Shown here one piece after another: positions 22,222 through 34,800 of a DNA stretch of 64,000 nucleotides. The DNA is taken from contig FMBT01000437.1 in the NCBI GenBank assembly GCA_900095095.1, forward strand, positions 1 through 64,000, given 5' to 3'. This DNA is from Fragilariopsis cylindrus CCMP1102 (Eukaryota; Bacillariophyta; Bacillariophyceae; Bacillariales; Bacillariaceae). How positions within the stretch are numbered: position 1 is the stretch's first letter; every line of letters starts with the position of its first letter. The translations under genes and the position numbers were made by a program. The notes under the pieces were generated by a model. It was given only the letters and a program-made list of their open reading frames with translations, was not told the origin of the DNA and ran no database searches.

Positions 22222-23906
22222 ATGTTCCTTTTTCCCGATCTACTGATACTCACATTGTTGAGCACGACTTTCCATTTCAAAGAGGTCGCTGCATTTACTA
22301 CCCATCCGTCCAAAAATCAGCATCAGCATCAACGACAATCGAATAATATGTTTTGCCGTGGCGAAAACGTATTAAGCATGGCTTCAGCTGATGCTGCTGC
22401 CACAGTTGAAACTCTAACCGTAACTCCAATAAAGAGTTTGGATGGAACAGTGACATTACCCGGGTCTAAATCTTTGAGTAATCGGTGTCTTCTTTTGGCA
22501 GCACTATCGGATGGTGATACTCGCGTTGACAATTTGCTAGAGAGTGACGATATTAGGTATATGTTGGATGCGTTGGACACATTGAAAGTACCCGTAGAGA
22601 GACATTCTGGTGAATCTGTGACTGTCACCGGTCAGAGTGGACCAATCAACTCTCCCAATAAAAACGAAATTATTGATCTGTTCCTTGGAAATGCAGGAAC
22701 TGCTATGAGACCGTTGGCTGCTGCGTTGTGTATGGGACAAGGAAAATTTGTATTGGACGGTGTGCCTAGAATGAGGGAACGACCCATTGCTGATTTGATT
22801 GATGGGCTACAACAACTTGGAGCGGATGTTACATGTGTGGAAGAGACAGGATGCCCGCCAGTCACTATCAACGCTGAAGGTCTAAAAGGTGGCGAGGTAC
22901 GTACGTATGTGTGTGTGTGTGTGTGTGTGTTTTCTTCTTCTTTTCCATAGAAGAAATGATTTATTGATATGTTAAGAAGGTAGTAAAAGCTTTACCGAAA
23001 AAAATATGGATATTCAAACTCATGGAAGAACATTTTTGTTGCACACTCTTGGTTGGGAATGTATCCTGTTAGGCTTCAATTAGTGGAAAGATGTCGTCAC
23101 AGTTTCTGTCGTCCTTGTTGATGGCATCGCCTGTTGTAGATGGAGATGTGGTCATAAAGATCAAGGATGAATTAATCTCGGCCCCGTATGTAGCCTTAAC
23201 CATTGGCTTGATGAAGAAATTCGGTGTCAATGTCAGAATTGAAGGAAGTATGGACGAACAACCATCCTTTCACATAGCAAAATCTGAGCAGTACAAAAGT
23301 CCTGATTCCATTTTGGTTGAAGGAGATGCTAGCTCAGCAAGTTATTTCATTGCCGGTGCGGCTATCACGGGAGGTACAGTCACTGTTCGAGGATGCGGAT
23401 CTGAGAGTGTTCAGGGTGATGTCGCCTTTGCTGACGTGATGGAAAAAATGGGAGCCACAGTTACCTGGGGCCCCGAAAGTATTACTGTCACTCGTGATCC
23501 TTCTGTCCAGCTTAAGGGTGTCGATGTTGACTGTGGGAAGATCCCGGATGCTGCTATGACTCTAGCCGTCGCTGCATTGTTTGCCGAAGGTCCGACGACC
23601 ATTCGAAATGTGTACTCGTGGCGGCTCAAGGAGACTGAGCGAATGAAAGCGATTGTTGCGGAATGTACTAAGCTTGGTGCAACGGTAGAAGAATTTGAAG
23701 ATTACTGTATCATCCATCCTCCGAAAGACAACAAGATAAATAACAATGTATTGATTGAAACTTACGACGATCACCGAATGGCTATGACTTTCAGTCTTGC
23801 AGCGTGTGGAGGAGTCAACGTAATAATCAATGACCCTGGGTGCACTGCGAAGACTTTCCCTACTTATTTTGAAATGCTTGAAAGCATCGCGACACATGAG
23901 GATTAA
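22222..23906 (+). CDS. EPSP synthase (3-phosphoshikimate 1-carboxyvinyltransferase), plastid
   Basis: Sixth step of the shikimate pathway: shikimate-3-phosphate plus PEP gives EPSP. Exons 22222-22896 and 23073-23906 (502 residues). The intron carries a (GT)n run at about 22909-22930. The N-terminal signal peptide ends with the plastid motif VA|AFTTH, followed by a Gln/Asn/His-rich linker. Catalytic motifs: [43 protein letters not shown] (formed across the splice), TYDDHRMAM and [13 protein letters not shown]. The Gly-Thr-Pro set in [10 protein letters not shown] is that of class I enzymes. It is a monofunctional enzyme, not part of a pentafunctional AROM protein. Confidence 0.95.
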
Positions 23907-24061
23907 TCGTTGAAACATGCTCTAAATTACAAAATTACAGGCGATTTTTCGATTCTTTTGCTTATTAAATTAATAGTATACTAGTAGATGTAGACTCTTT
24001 TGCTATTTAAAGAATGATTGATTTTGTTGTGCATATTTGAGTGTGTTTCAGTTTCAAGCAT

Positions 24062-26241
24062 CTATCTATCTGCTGGAGGAACGCCTTCTACATGAGCCCA
24101 AGGCAGAGCACTTCTCCAGAACAATTCAGCGAGTGGAAGATCTGGATCAATTTCTTCTGTCGGTGGACCCCCGAAGTATTGATCTCTGGCGGCAAAAGGA
24201 ACTCCAGCATCATTCAAAAATTCATTGTTTGCATCAGCAGGGCGTGCATTTCTTTGTATCAACCGACGACGATTTGTATCAATGTTAAGAGCAAGAGCAA
24301 CGATATTTGGGTCCAATGGATTTGCATCTGCGGGCATAGTTTGAAACTTGTTTTCGTAGTCAACAGGATCTGACTTGACGAATCGCATCATCGCAGGTGA
24401 TAACGAGGATGCCTTCAATCTATCATCATTTTTATCTCCCTTGAGGACAACAATTTGGCTGTACATCCATTTCATCACAGAAAAAGACGACCACAACTTG
24501 AAGTTTTGTTGCACAAATATTTTAACTACAGTATTATAAGCCTGAAAAGTACAAGCTCTCATCACAGGGTCCTTTATGACCTCCGACAGTCTGATTTGGA
24601 ACTGACAGCTGAGATTTTCGATAAAACCAAGAACTGTTGGCCAGTCCGTTTGCATTGAACGGCTTGTCAAGTCCACCTCGTTCTGCGCCAACAATTGACT
24701 AATTACGGATGGGAATCGACAAATTGCGCTTCTAATTGCGATGTCGGCCTTTCCTTTCGTATCATTATCTGATGGAGTTGTTTCGTGGAGACGGAAGAGC
24801 GCTAATGCATACGAAAAGGCAAAATTCGGTATATCGAGGAGTTGACATTCGAAACCTTCTCGATTGTCCTGGTCTCTGTAAGTAACGTATACCTTTCATG
24901 AGAAGATCGAATAAAACATGAAGAATTAAACAGCAGATTGATTGATTCCAAATATCAAATAAATAGTTAGTGAAAATTAACCAAAAGCAACAACAACGAC
25001 AGAAGTTATTTGAAAAGAACCTTAATAAATGATTGGTTCAAACTCACTCTTTTGCTTTCTACAAAATCAACTAGCCAAGTATTACACAAGTCCGTGTTAC
25101 ACATTAGTGCAAAGTGATCTATGCTTAGCAAAACATTCATAGGATCTCGTAATGGATCAAGAGAAAGTACGAGCTGTGCTGCTGCTAGCGAAGTTCTTGT
25201 TAAGCCTGCAACATAACTAACTCTAATCAACCGAAATATTGTCGCGAAGAATTGTTTGTTTCCATGTTTTTGATAGTCCATAAACGCACTTCTATTCTTC
25301 ACATCCATAAAACTTTTCGGTACAATATTATCAAAAACCCATAAACATCTTTTCAATAAAGAGAGTCCTTCTTGACTTTGATTCATCTGATACATCACAG
25401 TAGAAAGTTGCAATAGTGCTTCTACCACAAATGGATGATGTGCAACAAATAGAGCTAAGTTGTTTGCATCTCCAGAAGCTATGATAGTCTCCAAGTCTCG
25501 ATAATCTCGTTGGTAGCTATCTGAATATATAAACTCAAACCAATTTTTGGGAGAAGGACAGCGCATATTTTTTTCTTTCATATCACAATACGGCCAGGGA
25601 AGAACGTGTCCGGATGATGATGAGGAGACTTCCTCGCATGATCTCATTCCTATTCCACCCCCAACGTAATGCGGAGGACGAGGCCAGTTGGTTCTAGGTC
25701 CAAAAAGGGTATTTTGTCGTCGCCTACTAGACGAGCCAGAGCCACTGCTTTCTGTGCTTTCACCGAGTAAGGAAGTTCGCATCACGAAGTCTATGTCTAG
25801 ATCCCGAACTTCAATTCCTGACATGATTACACCATAATAAAAAGAAGATTGTTCATCATCGATCGTTGCAATGTTTTCTTCTTGTGTTTCGTCTTGAACT
25901 TTGTACTCTTTTATAAGTTCGTCCAAGTTCTCGACATCAACGTCGGCATCGGCATTGGCTTGGGCATCGGCATTGAAAGGTTTATGATCCTCATTGACAG
26001 AGCATTTTAAGTCTGCATCATTCTTCGGGTCGTCAACAGAATCTTCTACAGAATCATCATCAGAAGAAGAGTCAGAAGAGTCATCATTGAACATAGCTGC
26101 ACCAAAAACATTGGTTTTCTTTGGTTCATGTTGGTCTTCCTCATCATCGTCATCATAATCACTGTCATCGTCATCTCCAAGAGACGTTAAAATTTCTGGT
26201 TGACGCTCCTGTCGCAATCGTTGCAGTGCTCGATGGCTCAT
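24062..26241 (-). CDS. TCF25: TCF25/Rqc1-family protein
   Basis: Two exons, 26241-25048 and 24892-24062, joined in phase 0 (674 residues). The splice gives VESKR|VYVTYRDQDN. The head MSHRALQRLRQERQ and a long acidic stretch with NVFGAAMFNDD are typical of this family. The conserved core holds FIYSDSYQRDYRDLE, a helical block GNKQFFATIFRLIRVSYVAG, and LSLDPLRDPMNVLLSIDHFAL, the family's LDP..DP...D pattern. LLDIPNFAFSYALALF follows after the intron. Rqc1/TCF25 works with Ltn1 and NEMF/Rqc2 on stalled 60S subunits, supporting ubiquitination of nascent chains. Function is assigned by family. No defect is visible. Confidence 0.85.
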
Positions 26242-26628
26242 CCTGTCGATATTTAATTATTTACTTCTCGCTACCGGTATTATCGCTAACTTATTATTTG
26301 TGATAGGTGCTTTTATGATGCACAGTAACGTTATATGAAGTATGAATACTGTAGAGTTTCTATCGTCACGTTGATGAAACTATTACAGTAGGACCTAGGA
26401 GTAACATACTGTACTACTGTAGTGCGAAAATCTGTGACTCAGTGATTGACCAGATCCCGCATTATCAACTCATACAAAGTCGCGCGCCAAAAATCTAAAA
26501 ATATATGTTGCGCGCCGCGAATTGACAATGCACATATTCCATCATCTTATTAATTATTACCTCGTAGCATTGGTTTCTGAACAAGGTAACGTCAATGGGT
26601 TTCATACAACAAAGAGTAATTTAGATTG

Positions 26629-26666
<38 letters not shown>

Positions 26667-26801
26667 GTCCGTCGTCGTCAACACTACTTACATTGTACGT
26701 AACGTAATTACCGGGAAATCTAAAGTCTAGACAAACTGGTTCCAATCATTTCATCGACAAGCTAAGCAGGTCATAAAAGAAATAACGAGAATAACCGATC
26801 C

Positions 26802-26835
<34 letters not shown>
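26629..26835 (+). repeat. (TCA)n and (AAT)n microsatellites upstream of RFC3
   Basis: About 12-13 TCA units at 26629-26667 and about 11 AAT units at 26802-26835. The second run ends only a few bases before the RFC3 start codon at 26841. Confidence 0.85.
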
Positions 26836-26840
26836 GTAAT

Positions 26841-28136
26841 ATGTTGTGGGTTGACAAGTACCGTCCTACCGATTTGGTTTCTCTCGATTATCACGATGAT
26901 ATCAGTCAACGACTTGAATCACTGGCGAAGAACCCAGCGAGTCTTCCCCATCTATTTTTCTACGGTCCATCTGGAGCGGGTAAACGTACTCGAATCAGCG
27001 CCTTTTTGGGAGCTTTATTTGGCCCATCCGCTCACAAATTAAAACTCAACCAAAGAGAGTTTACCACACCAACGGGACGAACTGTAGAAATCCACATGAT
27101 TAGCTCCGATTATCACATCGAACTCTCTCCCGGAGATGCTGGAACTAGCGATAGATTCGTCATACAGGATGTCCTCAAAGATATCGCATCGTCGAAGAAT
27201 ATTCGTAGCTCAGTTGCTAACATGCAAGATATGATGGGAAGTAATACAGGTAATAAAAAGGCTGGAGACAACGAGGATGTCGACGAGGACACGAATACTG
27301 CTGCCGCTCCCGTCCGTGAGACTGAAATCAAAGTAGTGGTCTTGCATCAGGTAGATCGATTAAGCAAACAGGCGCAAGCTGCTCTTCGTCGGACAATGGA
27401 GAAATACGCAGTGACCTGTCGATTAATTCTATGTTGTGACTCCCCTAGCAAGCTTATAGCTCCACTCCGATCTCGTTGTCTTGGTATTCGCGTCGCGGCA
27501 CCATGCGAAGATGAGGTATGTATGACAATACGAATACGAATACGAATACGAATCGTTGTTCTCGCATTTTGTTAATTATATGTTTCTTATTTTTTTTCAT
27601 TGTTTTCTTCTTCTTCGCTTGCTGTAAAACATATCCTTCAGATTGCAAAGATCCTCAAAACGGTAGCATCTAAAGAAGAATTTGGTCTTCCCAACTCCGT
27701 TGCGATCAAACTTGCTAGAGAAAGTGACCGCAATCTTCGCAAGGCTTTGCTCATGCTGGAAGCTGCTAAGGTACAGGCTGCTGGAAATGGTGCGATTCCA
27801 GAGAACCAATATCTTCCGTCTGCCGACTGGGAAGTATACATTAGACAGTTGGCGACAGACATTACGAAAGAGCAAAGTCCCCAAACACTTATGGCAGCGA
27901 GGGAAAAACTATATGAACTACTAGTCAATTGCATTCCAGCAAGTACCATATTGAAGAGCCTCACGGGGGAGCTATTGAACAATTTAGATGATTCGGTCAA
28001 ATTGGAAGTCATCGAATGGGCAAGCTTTTATGAACATCGTATTGCTATGGGAAGCAAGGATATTTTTCACTTAGAGGCCTTTGTTGCCAAATTTATGGCT
28101 ATCTACAAAAAGTATTTGAACGATTTGTTTGGCTAG
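26841..28136 (+). CDS. RFC3: Replication factor C subunit 3 (clamp loader)
   Basis: Small subunit of the pentameric RFC ATPase that loads PCNA. Exons 26841-27515 and 27642-28136 (389 residues). The N-terminus MLWVDKYRPTDLVSLDYH matches RFC3. The Walker A is FYGPSGAGKRT. The Walker B region reads VVLHQVDRLSKQAQAALRRTMEKY in two parts, without a canonical DExx. The SRC arginine-finger motif is LRSRCLGI. It is about 30 residues longer than human RFC3 because of an acidic, Asn/Asp-rich insert (MMGSNTGNKKAGDNEDVDED) before Walker B. The intron is 126 bp. Complete and in frame. Confidence 0.93.
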
Positions 28137-28558
28137 TATATATAGACAGCATGTTATTTGAATACTAGTACAATATAGTATCATTTGGAAATAATTACTA
28201 CTGAAATAAATGTGTACATATGTGTATTGAATGGTTGTGTAACTACTGTTCTGAAGTAATTATCTTTATATTGTACCATCATTTACTTGTAGATAGCATT
28301 AGCATTGACACATAATTGCTTTATTTCTACTGGGGATATGAGCAAAATCTATGATAAGGTTAACATAAATGATGTTGCGTTCTAAAGTTGCTTTCCACAC
28401 CAGCCATACAAGTTAATTATTGTCCCAGTCTGCAGTTGTTTAGAGTGTATGTAGTGCTATATACAGTCTAACTACTATTAATTATGTGCACTTCACTGAT
28501 GGAACTGCTCTGACAACAACAACAACAACAACAACAACAATAAATTGGCAATGATGTA
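28137..28558. other. Intergenic, LINE insertion site flank
   Basis: AT-rich 3' flank of RFC3 with a (CAA)n run at about 28515-28541. No gene seen. It borders the 18-bp target duplication of the LINE. Confidence 0.5.
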
Positions 28559-28576
28559 TAAACTACTTATATCATA
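28559..28576. repeat. LINE target-site duplication, left copy
   Basis: TAAACTACTTATATCATA, identical to 46364-46381 across 17.8 kb. Together they define the element borders 28577-46363. Confidence 0.9.
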
Positions 28577-28610
28577 ATAATATGGATATTTAATTTAACT
28601 TCTTCCGGCA

Positions 28611-28637
28611 AGTGATAGACGTAAACGGCCTATCACT
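28611..28637 (-). promoter_or_regulatory. 3'-terminal hairpin of the LINE
   Basis: Stem AGTGATAG / CTATCACT (8 bp, perfect) around an 11-base loop, 35 bp from the 3' end. In stringent LINEs such a structure is recognised by the element's own reverse transcriptase; that role here is inference. Confidence 0.55.
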
Positions 28638-28704
28638 GCACACGAAGATCTGGCACCCTGTTAAGGGCACGAGTAGTCTATGTTAGTCTAGTTCTATATA
28701 TTTG

Positions 28705-28862
28705 TAGAAGTCTTACAGGGTTGTCTAATAGCGGACATCCTTGAGTTCTTCTTCTCTTCCCACCGGGTAACCATCCCGCTATATTTAGAAGTCTTCCAGG
28801 GTTGTCTAATAGCGGACATCCCTGGGTTCTTCTTCTCTTTCCACTGGTTCAACCGTCCCGCT
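28705..28862. repeat. Two tandem ~81-bp units at the LINE ORF2 3' end
   Basis: Units starting at 28705 and 28786 share TAGAAGTCTT-CAGGGTTGTC, TAATAGCGGACATCC and TTCTTCTTCTCTT with few changes. They span the ORF2 stop codon and the start of the 3' UTR. Confidence 0.75.
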
Positions 28863-31800
28863 TACGTCGTCTGAAAAATCGTGCTATTGTTGTTTGTCTG
28901 TTGTTTGCATTCCTCACCTTCTTTCTCCTTCTTTCTTCTTTTCGTCGTTCTTTCCGTGTTCGTTCTCCGTCTAGTAGTTCTTGTCTTTGCCGTGTGTGTA
29001 TTCGGTCGATTGCTTCATCATTATCTTCGCCTCTCATCCAACCAACAATACTTGTTATTCCAGTTTGTGATGTTGCTGCCCATTTCTTGACGCTGTTTGC
29101 TATTGCTTTCCTATGGCTACTTATCCAGGTTGCTATTGTTTGTGACGTTGACTCCTCTATATATTCTTCTTCGTTTGTATGAAATAAGAACATGTCGCTG
29201 GGTCTTGCACTATCTTTCAATGAATTCAGTCTGCTAACTTCTATCGTTAATCTTTCTTTTCTTGTTCTTTCTTGATGTTCTTTAGTTTTTCCGTGTACTT
29301 CTTCGTTTCTTAGCTCCCATAAATTGATGTGTTGTAACAATAGTATCTGTACTATTGATGCCCCCCATATATAACTGTCTCGTTTCTTTCCTGATGTCGT
29401 GTTTGTGCTTTGTTCTTGTAGTTGTAACCATTCTTGTGCCAGTTTTCCTGCAAACATATGTCGCCATCCTATTCTTTCTTGTGCTAGTATCGCGGTGGCG
29501 TATTTTATTGGGTGTTTACTTATATCTACTTGTCCTGTTTCTAGCCATTCTGCTATAGCAGTGCTGATCAGTTCTTTCAGTTCAGGTTCTGTCTCCATCT
29601 TATCCATTTGTTTTCTTATTGCACTCATACATGACCTTCTCCATTTTATACGTGATTGCGCTTCGCATAGCATCATATGATCTCTTGTTTCTTGTTTGTT
29701 GCACATTACACATTCGTCACTGTTTTGGTATTTTCTCTTTCGTAGTACTGTTGCTGTTGGTAATAAATCATTACATATTTTTGTCAGTAGAACGTCTCTG
29801 TTGATTCGTCTTGTTGCTAATTTCAGACATTTCCATGCTATTCCTGTTATTGTGTCGTTTGACCAACCAAATTTGTTCTGCAGGTATTCTATATATTTTG
29901 GCTCTACGTACGCTCTGATGAGTTGTTTCCTGTAGTTGCTTGTTACACTTATTCCTTCTATTGATAACATTGCTGGGCAGCTTGGTAGTATGTGTATTAT
30001 CGGAAGGAATTGTCCTTGTTCTTCTTGGTATTCTCCTGCTAATTCGTCTGCATCTACATTCAGTTGTGCTTCTAATGGCAAATCATCGTATTTCATGTTG
30101 TTATCTTGATGTCCTTTCACCCATTTGAAGTGTGCTTTGATGCTGTTCTCTTTTTGTGTTATATAGATCTGTTCTGATACGTCAAATTCTGATGTGAGTG
30201 TTTCATTTGGGTACGGTTCATTATAATGTTTGTGCGCTTTGCATCGTCGTATGAGTTCTGCGTTGTCTGATATGCATGTTACTTTAATCTCTTGTCTGTT
30301 TAAGAACTGTACCATCATCGCAATTAGCATTGTACCTGATAGCATTCCTGCTCCTTCTGCTCGCAAAGAGTTTCCTCTTCCTCTGCATGGCCCTTTTGAT
30401 CCTGCCAATCTTTTTCCTTTCGGTGTGGCTAATATCCATCCAAAGCTCATGTTGTGAAATTTTACTGATCCATCTGATACGCATATCAAGTGTCCGTGTT
30501 TGTCATGCTCTGCTATTATCTCATAGAAATCAGGTTCGCCGTCCATCGTTGTATAGAATGCAGTTTCCACTAGTAATTCTTGTACCCACTCTGGTTTCGA
30601 TTGGAGAAATTGTTTCCAGTTTTCCATTGGGTTGTATCTCCAGTTTGTTACTTGTCCGTTCTCTTCTTGTTGTTGTCCTTCTTCACATTGTTCTTGTTCG
30701 AGTCTTCCTCCATGCAGTTGTCCGTTATCGAGTGTCGTCGTTTTGTATGGTATACAGTTGTCTTGTCTTGGATCGAAGTCTTCGATGTCTATATTTTCTT
30801 CCAGTATTAACTGCGTTCCATTCCGTGAATATACTTCCCAGTATTCGTGGTTATCTTCTTCTATTTTCCTGTATTTGTAAGCTTTATCTTCGTATTTGTA
30901 TGCGTTCCATCTTCCTGATGCGCTGTGATTATTCGTCCATTTTCCTAATGTCGTCGTTAGTAAGTTGTTGTTGTTCTCTGTCCATGACTGTAGTACTTTA
31001 CTCCATAGTTTCCAACTTGCTTTGTTCGGTTTGTTTTGTTTTGGTCTTGTTAATGTTACTCTATATGTTTCCTGGTCGTATGTGCCATCTTTGTATCCTT
31101 CTCTTATTGCTGTTCCTTCTTCATTACATATTTCGCTCATATACATTACTCCTAGGTACATCCTGACGCAGTTTATTCTCTCCATTTGATTTGTTGTGAA
31201 GGACATATCTATAGCTCTTTCCATTATGCAAGCATCCTCTATCCTGAGTTTTGGTCGTATGTACTTGTTGTTTATATGTATTTTTCCTCCTATTTCCTCT
31301 AGATATTTCCTTGTTGCTGGCATCACGTTTCCTTTTACATAGTCAAGTTCCACGTCCGTTGTTTCTAGAAGCGGGAACGTAACTCCTGCTTGAAATGCTG
31401 TCCATGCGTATACGATTCTTATCTTCTTCCCTATATCTTCCTCTGGTGTTCTCCAATTCTTCAAGAAGTGCGTTACGTAACCTGTACCTGCTACCACTTT
31501 CAGTGGAGTGAAGCCTCCGCCCCCTAGTTCTATCGGACCGGCTAACACTGCTCTTGAAGTATTTCTATTAAATCCACAGCATGCGTAAAGTTTCGGCATG
31601 CTTGCCTTTTCTATCTTTCTTAGTTGCTTTTCTGATAAGAATGATTGTGGTATTACGTATTCCACTGCGGGTTTCCACACTGCTTGGTATAATAATCTTG
31701 CCTCTGCTCTTGTACATCCACATTTTACTATTGCGTCTGCTATGGTTACTGCTTTCTTCTCTGTTCTATTGCATTCGTTTTTCCTACCTCCAGCTGGAGA

Positions 31801-34800
31801 TTTTGCGTGTCCTAAGTTTATTCTTGTTTGGTATATGTTTTTTGATTTGATTGCTATTTCGGTTCCATGTTCGTTTGTGAGTAGAATTGATTCTCCTGGG
31901 CTTCTTAACAGTCTTGGTATTCCGCTATTCTCGAATTCGTGATGCATTACATGGTATCCGCATTTTGGTAGTTCTAGTTTGCCTCCTGAGCACCATAGTA
32001 GGTCATGCCATAATTGAGCGTCTTGTTTCATCTTCTCTAATAATTCGTTTAAAGTATCGTTAGCGTTTCCTCCTGTGATACACGTTGAATCGTCTACAAA
32101 TCCTACCATATTAAATCTTACTACCATGTCGCCATCTGGAGATGTAAAGACCATGCCGTGTGCTTTTGCATTGTGGCTTTGGAACAGTACACTTGATATG
32201 AAGCACCAAATCATTGGTGAGTTGCTCGATCCTTGACCTGTTCCATGTATTGGAAATTTAACGCAATGCCTGTATGTTGTGTCTGATATTTTTGTTGACA
32301 GTTTCAGTTTGAATTCTGCTTCTTCCAATGTCTGTGCATGTATGAATATTATATCTTTATGTATTCCGTATTTTCTTCCAGCTAAACTTGCTATTGCCAT
32401 TAGTATTCTGTCGTAGCATGCCGTGGCGTCGTTATCGAAATTTGCTAATGAGTATCTTGTTAGTAGTGAGTAATCCAATCTCAATTCTTCCAGGTAAGTT
32501 AGTGATGTACAGTCTCGTCCTGGTAGTCCTCCGTATTGACCTGTGTGTAACGTTTTGTTTTTGACTGCTTTTCGCATCCCTTGTCTCCATTTTACTCCCC
32601 ATAGTAGGCTCAAATCTGCTTCATATATGTGTATTACTCTTAGTCGGTGTATTTTTACATTTCCTGGTTCTTTATATATCATCATGTTTACTATCGTCTT
32701 CCATCTTTCCAATGAGTATTTGTGTTTGATTGCGTAATTTATCATGTGTACATAACACTTGGTGATTGCTTCTTGTATATTCCTTAACGCTTCTCTTTCT
32801 TCTTCTTTGAGAGACCTGTCAATTGTTACGACCAGTGCTTTATAGTGTCCTAAATGTCTTCCGCTTGGTGACGTTGATGTTGATTCTCTCCATACTCTAA
32901 ATTTTCCTTTGAATTCTTCTGTTGTTAGAAATTTGGGTGAGTCGTCTACGTCTGTTATTCTTGTTAGATTGTCTAGCATCAGTCTTGTTATCTCTGTTAT
33001 TTCTTCGTCTTCATATTCTCCTTGTAGAACTAGTTCTGCCTCGTTAGTTGATGCATTCCAGTTAAATTTGTGTTTCATTGATTCTGTTGTGAACGGTGTT
33101 CCATCTGTTTCCGCTTGTCCAAAATGTCTCTGGTTTCTTAATCGTAGTAGGAATTCTATTTCCTTTGGGCATTTTGCTTCTCTCCACTGGCTTGTTTCAT
33201 CTTTGTCTACTGTTTTTGGATCTTCTAAGTTGTATTCTGTCTCTTCGTCGTATTCTTCTGCTGTTGGCCATGAAGTAGGGACTTGTAGTCTGGATATCCC
33301 TCCTCCGTCGATTGTTTTCTTTCTTTGGAAGTTTAGTCTGCGGAAGGCTCTTATTTTCTTCTCTATGAGTCGTAGTTGGCGTATTGCGTTTGCTTTCTTT
33401 GAATCTTCCACGTCTTCTGCCATATTTGCTAATTCCAGTAACATCTCATCTCTTCTTTTCGCTGCTTCTCGATGTATTTTGGTTGCTTTTTCTCTTATGT
33501 CTGTAATTCTCTTCTCTATTTCTTCGAGTTGCATGTTTTCGTTAATCTGTATTCCCATGTTGATTGCTCTTTTTATTAGCGCTGTTGATCGTAACCTTCT
33601 CTTTCTTCTATATTTGAATTGGCCCATTACTGACAGTTCTTGTTTTAATACGTGTAGATCAATACTCCAATAGTCCATTGGTTGTGTCTTGCATTGATTG
33701 GATCCATGTTCACACGCTCTTGTGATTTCTCTATCAATCAACTCGGCTTCGCTGTGGTTTGGTTCATTGTCTTTCATCAAGTTGGCTATTCGTGTGTAAA
33801 TATTATTTGCTTGTAGGTGTTTGTCTACTCCTTTCAGATATAATGCTACAGCTTTCCTGTCTTTGCTTGCAAAGGTTCTCTTTTCCGGATCATATGGTGA
33901 TTCTTTTTCATTTCCAAATAAGTGCTTTTCTTCTATATCAAAGTAAAATGCTCTGTGATCGCCTTTTAATCTGTACAGGAAAGGTTCATATACAAAATTT
34001 GTCACTCTGTCTGCAATGGATGTTGGTGCTAATGCGAAGTCAATAGTTCTTGCTCCTCTCATGTATGTTTTGAATTGTTTTTGATTTGGATATATCCTGT
34101 CGAATATGTTGACTAGTCCGAATTCGTTGCACAGTTTTTGTGAATTAGAAGTTCCTTTGCATTCTTCGTTCCAATCTCCTATTATCATTGGTACTACGTT
34201 TGTTCCGTCGCCGTTAACGAATCCTTCAATGAATTCTTTCAGGTCTCTGTAGAAGTTTCGTCTTGGCTCTGTATCTGGCCGATCCATTTCGCTTAGTAAT
34301 ATTTCTTGTTGATGGTATGCTGTCATTCCTTTTGGGTTGGTTGGATTTTTGCAACATTGGTATACACATATTATCAATATATCTTTTTCTCCTTGTCCAT
34401 CTAGTAACTGATAGGTCCATCTTCCTAGATTGTCGCTTCCACTCTTCTTCATTCTTCCTGCGCTTTTTCCTGTTGATATTATTGCAGTCCCACCTGGTTT
34501 GAATTCGCTGTCTGATGCTGTTGGGAGTTGGCTTGTTCCCCAGGTTCCTCTTGCCGACCTATCTACTCTTTTTGTTCCTTCGTGGAATTTCTGTCTAATG
34601 TCTGTTCGTAGAAAGTTACTGTTCACTTCAGAGTAGCACTGTATGTCGATTTGTAGGTCTTGCGAGTGTTGAAGATGGCTTTGTAGTTGATTTGCTTTGA
34701 TTCCATTTGGATTGCATCCTGATATTCTTATCATTCCTGGTATTTTTGGTTCTCCCATCCTTCCTCCAATTGATATGGCATCTTCTACGTCCAGATCGTC

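Noticed and set aside
24037-24373. Plus-strand ORFs over the 3' exon of the TCF25 gene
   Set aside because: Antisense to a conserved exon with clear TCF25 similarity.
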